Positions 1-8,250 of a stretch of 64,000 nt of DNA are shown here, piece by piece; position 1 is the stretch's first letter; the number at the start of each line of letters is the position of its first letter. The stretch comes from Sporocytophaga myxococcoides DSM 11118 (lineage in GTDB: Bacteria > Bacteroidota > Bacteroidia > Cytophagales > Cytophagaceae), in assembly GCF_000426725.1 (NCBI RefSeq), contig NZ_AUFX01000012.1:1-64000 (forward strand). Reading direction: 5' to 3'. Under the pieces are notes generated by a model. It was not told the DNA's origin. It made no database searches and worked only from the letters and a program-made list of their open reading frames with translations. A program made the translations under genes and the position numbers.

Positions 1-1
1 A

Positions 2-1003
2 GATACAAATATATTTGTAGTTAAAGCAGACAGGAACGGAAACGCCATCTGGACAAGATACTATAATCTTGGTGATGGTTATGATGAAATAGCCCGTGAT
101 ATGATCATCGATAAGGATGGCAATATTGTTATCACAGGTTATAAGCGCACAAAGTACAAAACTTCCGATATCCTGGTTTTCACTTTGAAGAATGGAAATC
201 CATTAGACTCTTCTTTTTACACATATGGCGATACAGCAGTGGATGAAAAAGGCTATGGTATTGCACAATCCGCAGATGGCAATTACTTAGTGTATGGAAG
301 CAATAACACAAAAGCTGCAGCCCTTGACATGTACTTGTTGAAGACAGATTTAAATACGACGATCTGGAAAAGACAAATGGGGACTTTAGGTGTAAATGAA
401 AATGACCTAATTGGTTCATTTGATATTGTGGATGATAAACGTATTATCTGGTGTGGTACCACCTTTAGGAATGGCGAATCCAACATGGCTGTTACGACAG
501 CAGACGATTATGGAAACTTTCTATGGAATCTGACATTTGTACCACATAACAAAATCAATGAATATGGAAGGTGTATGGTAAAGACAGGAGAAGGTTATGT
601 TATTGCAGGAAGTAAAAACAGGTCAACGGATCCAGCCAGTTTGAAAGATGTTTATATTGTAAAGACAGATATTAATGGCATATCAGGTGTTAATGATAAG
701 TTTGTTGTGCCTGGCACATACAGCTCAGAGGCAAATTCAATAGTAGCGCTAGGGAATGGTGTTTATGGCATCACTGGTTATACTAGAACTGCCGCAGGAG
801 ACAAAAACATTTACGTTGCCAAAGTTACAGAAGAAGGTAAAGTATTAGCATCAGCAGAATTCGGGGGCGCAGGAGACGATGAAGGTAAACACATCATCTA
901 TACAAATGACGGAGGCTTTCTAGTGATAGGCTCTATTTATGCAGTAAACAACTCTATGATGGCAGCCTACAAGATGAGCTCAGATTTGAAGCTTGTAAAA
1001 TAA
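2..1003 (+). CDS. Beta-propeller-like repeat protein, 5' end outside the window
   Basis: The reading frame is open from base 2, so the gene begins upstream of the window; the first ATG inside (101) is probably not the start. The visible 334 residues consist of repeats of about 50 residues with the pattern G-x-x-I/M-x-x-x-x-D/E-G-G/N-Y/F-x-V/I-x-G-S/Y, for example GYGIAQSADGNYLVYGS, GRCMVKTGEGYVIAGS and GKHIIYTNDGGFLVIGS. This is the look of secreted beta-propeller (delta-60/SBBP-like) repeats. The protein ends in MSSDLKLVK without a T9SS sorting domain, so export would depend on an N-terminal signal that cannot be seen here. A strong terminator follows 21 bases after the stop. A decayed second copy of this gene's 3' end lies about 1.3 kb downstream. 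The molecular role is unknown. Confidence 0.75.
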   Translation, partial: DTNIFVVKADRNGNAIWTRYYNLGDGYDEIARDMIIDKDGNIVITGYKRTKYKTSDILVFTLKNGNPLDSSFYTYGDTAVDEKGYGIAQSADGNYLVYGSNNTKAAALDMYLLKTDLNTTIWKRQMGTLGVNENDLIGSFDIVDDKRIIWCGTTFRNGESNMAVTTADDYGNFLWNLTFVPHNKINEYGRCMVKTGEGYVIAGSKNRSTDPASLKDVYIVKTDINGISGVNDKFVVPGTYSSEANSIVALGNGVYGITGYTRTAAGDKNIYVAKVTEEGKVLASAEFGGAGDDEGKHIIYTNDGGFLVIGSIYAVNNSMMAAYKMSSDLKLVK

Positions 1004-1140
1004 ATTTTAATTCAGAACCATATTAAAAAGGACTGTCTTTTCGACAGTCCTTTTTTGTGTGTAATAAATTATTTTACTTGTTCTAATAAAGTGTTTTTAA
1101 AAGCTTGATTTATAGATTGCTTTTATTATTTTTGAATTAC
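962..1140 (+). repeat. Direct repeat, copy A (3' end of propeller gene plus terminator)
   Basis: This stretch and 2270-2445 are clearly related by eye. Both contain the coding end GATTTGAAGCTT, the word CAGAACCATATTAAAAAGG, a terminator ending AGTCCTTTTTT-GTGTGTAA, and then AAAGCTTGATTTATAGAT. The FISUMP lipoprotein gene lies between the two copies. Copy A is the intact gene end. Confidence 0.7.
1025..1056 (+). terminator. Rho-independent terminator
   Basis: Stem AAAAAGGACTGTC / GACAGTCCTTTTT with a short TTTTC loop, followed by a T run; it ends the propeller gene. Confidence 0.9.
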
Positions 1141-1350
1141 TATTTTAAATACAAATTTATTTGAGATAGGATTACATATTAGGCTATGGGTTATCCGTTA
1201 ATAGCTATTGGAATTTTTCAGAGATAATCTTTATGGCCGTTATTTAATAATTTAATTTATTGAAATGTGATTAATGCATCTCAATTGAAATGACAAATTT
1301 CTTTTGAGTGATTAATTTTTAGATTTAACAATTACTATAAGTATTCAGCT

Positions 1351-1419
1351 ATGGGAGATTTTTTACGCATGGGCCACCTGGTATTAACCTTTGATTACGT
1401 GCAATTCAATTCATCCTAA
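1351..1419 (+). pseudogene. Possible remnant of a DUF4157-protein gene start
   Basis: A 22-codon frame opens ATGGGAGATTTTTTACGCAT and reads MGDFLRMGHL. The intact DUF4157 gene at 2631 opens ATGGGAGAATTTTTACATAA and reads [10 protein letters not shown]. Both ATGs are preceded by TATTCAGCT or CATTCTGTT, and both lie a similar distance downstream of the duplicated terminator (about 295 and 270 bases). After about 30 bases the similarity is lost and a stop follows. The rest of the gap 1057-1555 is AT-rich and shows no other gene. It may be a decayed copy of the neighbour's 5' end; the match is short, so this is inference. Confidence 0.3.
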
Positions 1420-1555
1420 GTGTCGAAACCTATAACTTAAATACACTACTTTATGAAACTTAATTAATGATGCTGTTATAGTTGAATAACTTTTAAGTTT
1501 AAACATCAATTTTGTTCGACCAATATATTTTTGAATTAAAAACTTCTTATAGAAA

Positions 1556-2173
1556 ATGAAAAAATTAATGCTTTCATGGACCCTGGTTTTAGCTATTGCG
1601 GGTCTTACATTTATGTCTTGTGGAAAAGATAAAGGTGATAATAATCCGGTAGATCCAAATGCGGGAACAGTAAAAGATGAGAGAGATCAGATAGTTTATA
1701 AGACAATAAAGATAGGAAATCAGACTTGGTTTGCAGAGGATTTAAGATATGATGGTCCATTGTCACAAGGTAATTCTTGTAATCCATCTTCTGGCGGTAA
1801 GATATATGATTTAGATGGAGCAAAAGTTGCATGTCCAAATGGTTGGAGATTGCCATCAGATTTGGATTTTAGAACTCTTGAAAATTATTTAGGTATGTCA
1901 AATGCTGACACAGCTAAAATTGGATATGGGGTCGATAGAGGTGTTGATAAGGGCATAGGATTGAAATTGCAAAATGGAGGCTCCACCGGATTTAATTTTA
2001 CTATTCCGTCAGGACCTGCTAATAGTCGAGATGTTTGGACGTCTACCAAAATTTCAAATGGTAATCCAAATGGAGATATATTGACGAGGACTTTTTCAAG
2101 AAATGATAATTCGATAGATCGCGGCAGAAATTTTGAAGGAGGCCAAATGTGTGTTCGTTGTCTAAAGAATTAA
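1556..2173 (+). CDS. FISUMP-domain lipoprotein
   Basis: A 205-residue protein with a lipoprotein signal: MKKLMLSWTLVLAIAG, then a lipobox ending FMSC at about residue 22. The mature part carries the features of the Fibrobacter succinogenes major paralogous (FISUMP) domain: YKTIKIGNQTWFAEDLRYD near residues 48-66, CPNGWRLPSDLDFRTLENYL near 93-112, a WTSTK segment, and the C-terminal VRCLKN. Such domains occur on surface lipoproteins of Bacteroidota and Fibrobacteres and have no established enzymatic role. A TATTTTTG element at 1526-1533 fits the -7 box of a Bacteroidota promoter. The gene sits alone between two copies of a repeat derived from the neighbouring propeller gene, which suggests that local duplication placed it there. 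Confidence 0.8.
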   Translation: MKKLMLSWTLVLAIAGLTFMSCGKDKGDNNPVDPNAGTVKDERDQIVYKTIKIGNQTWFAEDLRYDGPLSQGNSCNPSSGGKIYDLDGAKVACPNGWRLPSDLDFRTLENYLGMSNADTAKIGYGVDRGVDKGIGLKLQNGGSTGFNFTIPSGPANSRDVWTSTKISNGNPNGDILTRTFSRNDNSIDRGRNFEGGQMCVRCLKN

Positions 2174-2229
2174 AATAATAATATAATTAACATCCTGCTT
2201 TCCTGCAGGCTGGTTACCTTTTAATTATT

Positions 2230-2309
2230 AGGTATAAGAAAGAGATATAGCCTCTCATTTTACATGATGGAGGTCTCAAGATGATTCGGATTTGAAGCTT
2301 ATCAAGTAA
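2230..2309 (+). pseudogene. Decayed 3' end of a second propeller gene
   Basis: With one frameshift near 2284, this stretch reads MMEVSRM then SDLKLIK and a TAA at 2307-2309. The intact gene at the left edge ends SMMAAYKMSSDLKLVK. The DNA after the stop also matches (CAGAACCATATTAAAAAGG and the terminator). No ATG or longer frame precedes it, so only the last 20-25 codons are recognisable. It is a vestige and not a functional gene. Confidence 0.65.
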
Positions 2310-2445
2310 GGTTTTATTACAGAACCATATTAAAAAGGACGTCGTAAAGGCAGTCCTTTTTTTGTGTGTAACGAAATGGTTATTTTTTAAAGCTGTCACT
2401 TTTAAAGCTTGATTTATAGATCAGTTTTGCTATTTTTGTTTTCAT
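2270..2445 (+). repeat. Direct repeat, copy B (degenerate)
   Basis: Partner of 962-1140 in the same orientation, about 1.31 kb away. The longest shared exact words are about 20 bases. Small indels occur in the terminator loop and in the coding part. No inverted ends or target-site duplication are visible, which argues against an insertion sequence. Confidence 0.65.
2332..2363 (+). terminator. Degenerate copy of the 1025-1056 terminator
   Basis: Stem AAAAAGGAC / GTCCTTTTT with an enlarged loop GTCGTAAAGGCA and a T run. It would end FISUMP transcripts. Relative to the first copy the inner stem pairs have been lost. Confidence 0.7.
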
Positions 2446-2630
2446 TGAGTTATATTTATTTAGCAGAATTTACCAGCTTCTGATTGTTTACACTAGCATT
2501 TGGATTTTTTTTTGAACAGTCCTGAAGCCGTCATTTATTAGGAAGTGTTAGAGATTAGGGTTACACAATATCATATTTCATTGGTGTAATTGCGTCTTTT
2601 CGTTTTATCTTATTTTATACTCATTCTGTT

Positions 2631-4445
2631 ATGGGAGAATTTTTACATAAAAGCCGTCAAGGGGCTAATAACAATCGTAATCTACATCAATCGCAGCAGA
2701 CACAATTAAAGACTGCTGATCAAAAATCTTCGCAAAATACAGAATCTAAAGAAGAGCATTCTCAAGATTCCTCATCTCCGGAAGTATTACAAAGGAAATG
2801 GGATAGTGCAGAAGGAGGAGAGGGGAATAATGAAAAAAAAGGTCCTGTACCTTCAATGATGGTAGAAGAGGAAGAAGAGCCAGTTCAAAGAAAGGGACCT
2901 GTGCCATTGCAGCTTCAGGCGGCTGAAGAGGAGGAATTGCCTATTCAGCGTAAAGGACCTGTACCAGCTATGAATGTTGAATCTGAGGAGTTGTCCCAAA
3001 GCAACACTTCTTCATCTGGTAAGATGCCTCAGGTGGTTCAAAAGAAGATGGAATCATCATTCGGACAGGATTTTTCTGATGTAAACATTCATACAAATTC
3101 TTCTCAATCAAAGGCGCTTAACGCACATGCTTTTACTCAAGGTAATGACATTCACTTTGCTCCCGGCAAGTACAGTCCGGAATCACAAAGTGGGCAGGAA
3201 CTTCTGGGGCACGAACTAACTCATGTGGTGCAACAGAGGGAAGGTAGGGTGCAGCCTACAGTGCAGAAGAAGGGAGCAAATATTAATGATGACAAAGGCC
3301 TGGAGAAAGAAGCAGATGAGATGGGTGAAAGATCAGCGAAAGGCATGTCTTCAACGGTTAATGGTAAGAGCAACGGTATTCAATTAAAAGAAGAGCCGAC
3401 CTTAGATATCAATGTTCAGGATAATACTTTTTCTTCAGATGTCGTTGTCCCAGGAATGACCAATCTGGGCTCATTTTCCTATATACATGCGATAAGCCAG
3501 AAAAGGGTTAATGAATATGTTTTAACAGCTTCCAAAGAAAAATGGGCTACAGTTTTAAAATATGCTGATAGTGGTCCCAACTTTATGACATTTATTATTG
3601 GCTTTTTAAAAGCATCCAATGATCCGTCCTGGATAAAAAATGGGGATCCAAATGTAATGAAGCAGAATGGGAAGGTTATAAACATCACCAGAGCGCCAAG
3701 TGATCAGGAGAAGCTGGAGTTTTTAAAAGCTTTATATGGAGTTGAAATAAACTCAGAAGTAGATTTAGTTGATTCATGGCATGAGAAGGGGTTAGATAGT
3801 TATGAAGGGGTAACTACTCCGGAATTAGCAGAATTTATCGGGAAACATCAACATTTATTGGTGAACTATGCTTCAGGAAAGAAAGGAGATCAACAGTTAG
3901 GCTCTGCAGGAATTAAAAACCTTGCAACGCAAGGGACACCTGATGTTACGAATCCTGTCTTAGTAAAAAGTATGATGCAAAGTGCATTTTCGAATGCGAT
4001 AAGTGCAACTAAAATTATTTTGGCTGATAGTCTGAATGAGAAAGCTAATGGTACATCCTCAATAGATGCATATGACATGGTTGTTAATTCTGCTATTATA
4101 TTAAATAATACCTTAGATTCATATGGCAGTAGCATTAAGGATATGCAAGCCGGGCTGGGAGTAGTGTTTGATAATGTCTGGGGAGCAATTCCAATTCCTG
4201 GTAATGCTGTAGTCAAGTTTATTGCAGGCAAAGCGCAGGACTATTTAAAGGCTGAGTTAACTAGCTCTATGAACTTACCTGTTACAGATAATATGAAAGA
4301 AGAATATATAAATAAATACAGCTCTTTTGTTAAAACCGCTTGTATTAAAATATTGGAGGAAAATTCAGATAAGATTGATTCCAGGAATTTGACTTTATCT
4401 TATGGTAATTTAATTTCCGGATTTAAAGCATATATGAGTAACTAA
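2631..4445 (+). CDS. DUF4157-domain protein (putative contractile-injection-system payload)
   Basis: 604 residues with no signal peptide or sorting domain. The low-complexity N-terminus is rich in Q, S and E and holds three copies of a K-GPVP motif at residues 70-74, 88-92 and 108-112, the last two as QRKGPVP spaced 20 residues apart and separated by acidic EEEE runs. Residues about 133-205 match DUF4157: [10 protein letters not shown]-type start (here [19 protein letters not shown]), then [16 protein letters not shown] and [17 protein letters not shown] (194-198) is a zincin-type HExxH, and LEKEADEMG (about 224-232) supplies the downstream acidic residues. The remaining 365 residues are unrecognised, with a hydrophobic [19 protein letters not shown] segment near 526. 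DUF4157 proteins are known to cluster with eCIS loci; no eCIS gene is in this window. A small partner gene follows after 4 bases. Confidence 0.75.
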   Translation: MGEFLHKSRQGANNNRNLHQSQQTQLKTADQKSSQNTESKEEHSQDSSSPEVLQRKWDSAEGGEGNNEKKGPVPSMMVEEEEEPVQRKGPVPLQLQAAEEEELPIQRKGPVPAMNVESEELSQSNTSSSGKMPQVVQKKMESSFGQDFSDVNIHTNSSQSKALNAHAFTQGNDIHFAPGKYSPESQSGQELLGHELTHVVQQREGRVQPTVQKKGANINDDKGLEKEADEMGERSAKGMSSTVNGKSNGIQLKEEPTLDINVQDNTFSSDVVVPGMTNLGSFSYIHAISQKRVNEYVLTASKEKWATVLKYADSGPNFMTFIIGFLKASNDPSWIKNGDPNVMKQNGKVINITRAPSDQEKLEFLKALYGVEINSEVDLVDSWHEKGLDSYEGVTTPELAEFIGKHQHLLVNYASGKKGDQQLGSAGIKNLATQGTPDVTNPVLVKSMMQSAFSNAISATKIILADSLNEKANGTSSIDAYDMVVNSAIILNNTLDSYGSSIKDMQAGLGVVFDNVWGAIPIPGNAVVKFIAGKAQDYLKAELTSSMNLPVTDNMKEEYINKYSSFVKTACIKILEENSDKIDSRNLTLSYGNLISGFKAYMSN

Positions 4446-4449
4446 TTTT

Positions 4450-4779
4450 ATGAAAAGAATATTTTCTATTTTAATACTATTGGCATTGCCTTTTGTTAAT
4501 TCCCGCTGTTCAATGAAAAAGGATATAAGTACTGATTTAAGTGAGCTTTGTGAGCTGGCAAATCAAATAAGTAAAGACACAAATTCTTCGAAGTCAAAAT
4601 TGGTTGTTCAATTTATGACGGAATCAAATAAGCTTGAGTTATCTGATGAGACAAGAAAATTTCTGAATGACTTATCCGTTCAGAGCGATGTTTCTTATGG
4701 AGACTTTACTGATTTCGCTGCAAGAAATGAGGTTAACGATTTCCAGTGTCCTTCAATTAAAAATTTGTTTGAGAAATGA
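4450..4779 (+). CDS. Small secreted protein, likely lipoprotein, partner of the DUF4157 gene
   Basis: 109 residues starting MKRIFSILILLALPFVNSRC. This is a charged N-terminus and hydrophobic core followed by Cys20; SRC is a poor but possible lipobox. The mature part is helical and acidic (for example LSELCELANQISKD, LELSDETRKFLNDLS) and resembles no family I know. The start is only four bases after the stop of the DUF4157 gene, so the two are probably translationally coupled and may function together. An immunity or chaperone role is speculation from position alone. Confidence 0.6.
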   Translation: MKRIFSILILLALPFVNSRCSMKKDISTDLSELCELANQISKDTNSSKSKLVVQFMTESNKLELSDETRKFLNDLSVQSDVSYGDFTDFAARNEVNDFQCPSIKNLFEK

Positions 4780-5132
4780 TTGTTGATCATTATTTTTTTC
4801 TTTTTGCATTATTAAACAACTTACAAGCATTAGTCTAAAGAGGTAAAGTTAGAATATTTATAGCAGAATATATTTTGTCGACGTATCTATAAAACTTCAT
4901 AGATTGAGAGGGGGTCAATGTATAACCTTAGATTTACTGCGAATAATATCAGGAATTTCAATTATTCTATTTTATCTATGAAAAGGTGGTAACAATTGTC
5001 TATATAAATCCTGATTCCATTAGGATTTTATATTTTGACAAAGATACCTTAAAATTGAATGTCCCTGATCAAAGTATTTCTATGTTGATCGCAACTCCTA
5101 AAGGATTGTATACTTTTTTTACTTATTCTAAG
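4780..5132 (+). other. Gene-free stretch with short broken frames
   Basis: A 24-codon frame at 4918 (MYNLRFTANN...) stops at a TAA after GGTGG near 4990. A second frame from GTG 4986 runs without a stop into the downstream lipoprotein gene (protein-like text such as YINPDSIRILYFDKDTLKLN). The pattern would fit a frameshifted remnant of another gene, but nothing is recognisable and there is no RNA gene or clear promoter. Confidence 0.3.
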
Positions 5133-5681
5133 ATGAATCTTATACCTATATATTTTTTATTTCTCATTTTATCAGGTAGGACAAGCTGTAACGCACATGA
5201 ATCTAAGTTAAAATCCCCTGCCTTTGATAATAAAGATTGTTTAATATCAATTCCGATTGACAAAGGCTATAAGGAGTTTATAAAAGAGAAGGATGGTATC
5301 CTTCTAATTGACAAATCAGAGTTCAAGGACAGCACTTATATGTTGTATCTTCCTCAAAGTAATTTACCTTCATTGGTCATTACAGTATAGTCTTTAAATT
5401 TAAAAAAGACCGCAACTCCACTTGACTTTTCGAAGGCTATAATAAAGCAATATCAGAATTCTATTAACAAGGTTGATGATGTATTTTATAAGGATATTCA
5501 GGTAGATGAAGTGGGGATAGTAAACAAAGTAAGTTATAAATTTGTCTCTAATGGAAATTCAGTTTATTATTCCTTTTTTCTAAATGGAAAAGCGTTGACC
5601 CTTGGGTACATTTTTATGAATGACAAATCTGCCAAAGATCCTGATGAGGATATTAAAAAACTTGAAGTGCTGTGTCCATAA
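5133..5681 (+). pseudogene. Lipoprotein gene interrupted by one in-frame TAG
   Basis: The frame from ATG 5133 starts MNLIPIYFLFLILSG and reaches Cys19 (RTSC), a lipoprotein-like signal. It runs 85 codons to a TAG at 5388-5390. The very next codon continues in the same frame for 96 more codons with protein-like content (SLNLKKTATPLDFSKAIIKQ, then VDDVFYKDIQVDEVG, then DIKKLEVLCP) and ends at TAA 5679. No frameshift is needed: changing the single TAG restores a 182-residue protein. This looks like a recent nonsense mutation. Readthrough or a sequencing error cannot be excluded. The second half has no start of its own near 5391. The function is unknown; it lies beside the DUF4157 gene pair. Confidence 0.65.
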
Positions 5682-5854
5682 GTAATTAGAAGATTTTAAT
5701 TTTCTGATGCATGAGATAAGCTTTATTTAAAGGTTTTTCATCTCTAATTAATATTTTTTTTAACAAGTATAAGCGAAAGTAAAACTGTTATCTATAACTC
5801 CGTCTTTTCAAAAAGAGCTACAGGATCTGTTTTTTAACCCCTCATTTTTTTTAC

Positions 5855-5862
5855 TACATTTG
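5855..5862 (+). promoter_or_regulatory. Bacteroidota -7 element
   Basis: TACATTTG matches TAnnTTTG and lies 23 bases before the ATG of the T9SS protein at 5886. I see no good -33 TTTG. Confidence 0.5.
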
Positions 5863-5885
5863 AGATAAACAAATTTGTAGTATTT

Positions 5886-7013
5886 ATGAAATCAGTTTTC
5901 CGCCCTGAGATTATAATTATTATAATGGCTGCCTTTTTCTTTCATTGTAGGGCCTTTGCACAATGCCATTTTAATAACCTTGTTGTTAACAGTGATTTTT
6001 CTGATGGTAATTCCGGATTTATATCATCGTATCAGTTCTGTGATACAAAAAATTGCCTCTACCCGGAAGGAAGGTATACTGTAGGTTCAGATATTAGCAC
6101 TTATCATGGAGACTTTTCCGGAGTGGATCATACAAGTGGTGATGGAAATTTTTTAATTGTTAATGGTGCCGGAAACCCTGAAACCGTTTGGTCACAGACT
6201 ATAAATGTTAAGCCATATACTGAGTATAACTTTTCCTCCTGGGTCTGTAGCGCAGTGGGAGGAGAGGTAGCACAGCTTCAGTTTTCAATTAATACAGATA
6301 CCCTTGGAAGTATTTTTTATGCTCCTTCTTCAGTATACACCTGGGAGAAGTTTGACATAATGTGGAATTCCGGATCTTCAACGACTGCTGTTATTAAAAT
6401 ATTAGATCAAAATACGGTTTCTGGTGGAAATGATTTTGGCCTTGATGATATTTACTTTGTTGAGAGCTGTGCCCTTGCTACACATTTTCTTGATATAAGT
6501 GCCACAAATAAAAACGCTGCTACTGAATTGAGGTGGAGTACATTAACTGAAAGAGCCAGTAACTATTTTGAAATACAAAGATCTTCTGATGGAATTAATT
6601 TTGACTCTATTGGAAAAGTAAAAGCAAGAGGTAATTCAGGAGCTATCGCCAATTATATTTTTGAAGATACAAAAGAGATCTCGGGGTCTTTCTATTACAG
6701 AGTTGTGGAATTTGATAATGAGGGCAGACTGGAAATATCTTCAATTGTGGCAACGGGAGAAATGGCTGAAATAAAAGTTTTTCCCAATCCATGCTCAGGT
6801 AAGCTAAATATTATTTTTCAAGACCAACCTCATGGTATCATACATATCAGCCTGGCAGATATGACAGGAGGTAATATTCCGCTTGGTAACAGGACCTTTG
6901 AAGCTAACGCTGCTAAAATGGTATATGATATCTCAGACTTAACTCCTGGAATTTATCTTCTGAGCATAGGAACAGAATCAGGAAGAATATCTGAAAAAAT
7001 TGTAATACCGTAA
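5886..7013 (+). CDS. T9SS-exported protein with jelly-roll module
   Basis: 375 residues. A signal peptide ends near residue 26 (RAFAQ). Residues about 27-195 read as a galactose-binding/CBM-like beta-sandwich: it opens NNLVVNSDFSDGNSGF and closes NDFGLDDIYFVESC, the typical LDDI-x-F ending. Residues about 200-290 are fibronectin-like (LRWSTLTERASNYFEIQRSS, a common pre-sorting-domain segment). The last 80 residues are a T9SS type A sorting domain with VFPNPCSGKLNI and a GIYLLSIG...EKIVIP end. No catalytic residues are apparent, so a binding or adhesive role on the cell surface is most likely. The next gene starts 15 bases downstream. Confidence 0.75.
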   Translation: MKSVFRPEIIIIIMAAFFFHCRAFAQCHFNNLVVNSDFSDGNSGFISSYQFCDTKNCLYPEGRYTVGSDISTYHGDFSGVDHTSGDGNFLIVNGAGNPETVWSQTINVKPYTEYNFSSWVCSAVGGEVAQLQFSINTDTLGSIFYAPSSVYTWEKFDIMWNSGSSTTAVIKILDQNTVSGGNDFGLDDIYFVESCALATHFLDISATNKNAATELRWSTLTERASNYFEIQRSSDGINFDSIGKVKARGNSGAIANYIFEDTKEISGSFYYRVVEFDNEGRLEISSIVATGEMAEIKVFPNPCSGKLNIIFQDQPHGIIHISLADMTGGNIPLGNRTFEANAAKMVYDISDLTPGIYLLSIGTESGRISEKIVIP

Positions 7014-7028
7014 ATAAGACTTTAATCA

Positions 7029-7538
7029 ATGAGTCTTATGAACCTCGCTTTCAACTTTACGTTAGTATTCCTGGTAATTAACTCAATAAGTAGAACTGGA
7101 TATAAATATTCTGAAATGGAAGAACTGCTGAAATACAAGGGATATGATTATTCTTCATTAATAGAGAAATTTGGAATAAAAGATAGTGAAATAGATAAAA
7201 ACGTCAGTTATATAAAGTTGCAGGGCTTATCCAGAGTGAATAAACCAGATGCGCTTCCGGGATATTTTTATTTTGATGGGAATAAGCTTGTAATGATCTA
7301 TATCAGTGATGAAGAACGTTTAGGTAATATGTCCTTCGACAAGATAAAATCAGACTATGGTGCAGGTCATCGCCTTTCATCCCGAGCAGGCAAAACCAGT
7401 AACTTGCATGCATATCCTGAGAAGGGTTTTGCAGTTTCTGCCACCCATGGTCAGATAGATTTTATTGAAATATTTCCTTCAACAACGCTTGATGATTACA
7501 AGAGCAGAATTCATAAAGATGTTGTTTTTATCAGGTAG
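7029..7538 (+). CDS. Unknown secreted or membrane-anchored protein
   Basis: 169 residues. The N-terminus MSLMNLAFNFTLVFLVIN is hydrophobic and could act as a signal or anchor. The remainder is soluble and lysine/serine-rich, with a beta-rich middle (GYFYFDGNKLVMIYISDEE) and an end (HGQIDFIEIFPSTTLDDYK) that recalls small periplasmic proteins, but no family is recognised. The start is 15 bases after the T9SS gene stop, so they probably share a transcript. An imperfect hairpin (TACCAC 7561-7566 / GTGGTA 7593-7598) follows. Confidence 0.6.
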   Translation: MSLMNLAFNFTLVFLVINSISRTGYKYSEMEELLKYKGYDYSSLIEKFGIKDSEIDKNVSYIKLQGLSRVNKPDALPGYFYFDGNKLVMIYISDEERLGNMSFDKIKSDYGAGHRLSSRAGKTSNLHAYPEKGFAVSATHGQIDFIEIFPSTTLDDYKSRIHKDVVFIR

Positions 7539-7604
7539 TTGAATAAAGTAAAGGAAATACTACCACTAGAGGTGGAGGAACTTTTTCACTTTGTGGTATG
7601 ATTT

Positions 7605-7633
7605 TTTGGTTTGATATATCTGAAGTAATTTTG
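7605..7633 (+). promoter_or_regulatory. Bacteroidota promoter for the peroxiredoxin gene
   Basis: TTTG (7605-7608), 17-base spacer, then TAATTTTG (7626-7633). A GTG that could be read as an earlier start overlaps the -7 box at 7633, so the ATG at 7660 is the likely start. Confidence 0.6.
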
Positions 7634-7659
7634 TGAACACAAGTCAGATAGTATCAATT

Positions 7660-8175
7660 ATGAAAGGACTCATTCGATCATTAATCATAGTTTTATTTTT
7701 TGTGTCCTGCATCAGGCCAACAAAACTTAAAGTAGGAGATGTTGCACCGGATTTTACTTCCAAGGATCAGGATGGAAAAGTTGTTACACTAAGTTCACTT
7801 AAAGGTAAAAAGGTAATCTTATATTTTTATCCAAAAGACAATACTCCGGGCTGCACTAAAGAAGCTTGTAATCTGAGAGACAATTATGAACTTCTACAAA
7901 AAGAAGGTTACACTGTTTTAGGCGTAAGCCCGGATGACGAAGTTTCTCATAGAACTTTCAAAAATCAGTTTAACTTGCCTTTCACCCTTATTGCAGATGT
8001 AGACAAATCTATTCATCAAAAATATGGTACATGGGTAGAAAAAGAAAGAGGTGGAGAGAAGTTCATGGGAACTTCCAGGGTTACGTTTATAATTGATGAA
8101 AAGGGTTTTATAAGTGAAATCATTGACGAGGTTGTTCCCGGCGCACATACTGAGCAAATCAGGAAAGAGTTTTAA
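7660..8175 (+). CDS. Bcp-type peroxiredoxin with lipoprotein signal
   Basis: 171 residues from ATG 7660. Peroxiredoxins of the Bcp/PrxQ class reduce hydroperoxides using thiols. The AhpC/TSA fold begins LKVGDVAPDFTSKDQDGK. The peroxidatic cysteine lies in PKDNTPGCTKEACNLRD (Cys65), with the resolving-type cysteine five residues on (Cys70), as in E. coli Bcp. The N-terminus MKGLIRSLIIVLFFVSC is a lipoprotein signal with Cys17, so this enzyme probably works in the cell envelope and not in the cytoplasm. The gene has its own promoter and a shared bidirectional terminator with the convergent gene downstream. Confidence 0.9.
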   Translation: MKGLIRSLIIVLFFVSCIRPTKLKVGDVAPDFTSKDQDGKVVTLSSLKGKKVILYFYPKDNTPGCTKEACNLRDNYELLQKEGYTVLGVSPDDEVSHRTFKNQFNLPFTLIADVDKSIHQKYGTWVEKERGGEKFMGTSRVTFIIDEKGFISEIIDEVVPGAHTEQIRKEF

Positions 8176-8196
8176 TAAGGTATTAACCTGCTAATG

Positions 8197-8229
8197 AAAA
8201 AGGCTGCCTCCTAATGGGGCAGCCTTTTT
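8197..8229 (+). terminator. Bidirectional terminator between convergent genes
   Basis: Stem AAAAAGGCTGCC / GGCAGCCTTTTT; A and T runs flank both sides, serving the peroxiredoxin gene and the minus-strand gene ending at 8251. Confidence 0.9.
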
Positions 8230-8250
8230 GCTATTATAAGGACATTTATG

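Noticed and set aside
962-2445. An insertion sequence or composite element carrying the FISUMP gene
   Set aside because: The flanking repeats are gene ends with terminators in direct orientation; no transposase, inverted ends or target duplication is visible.
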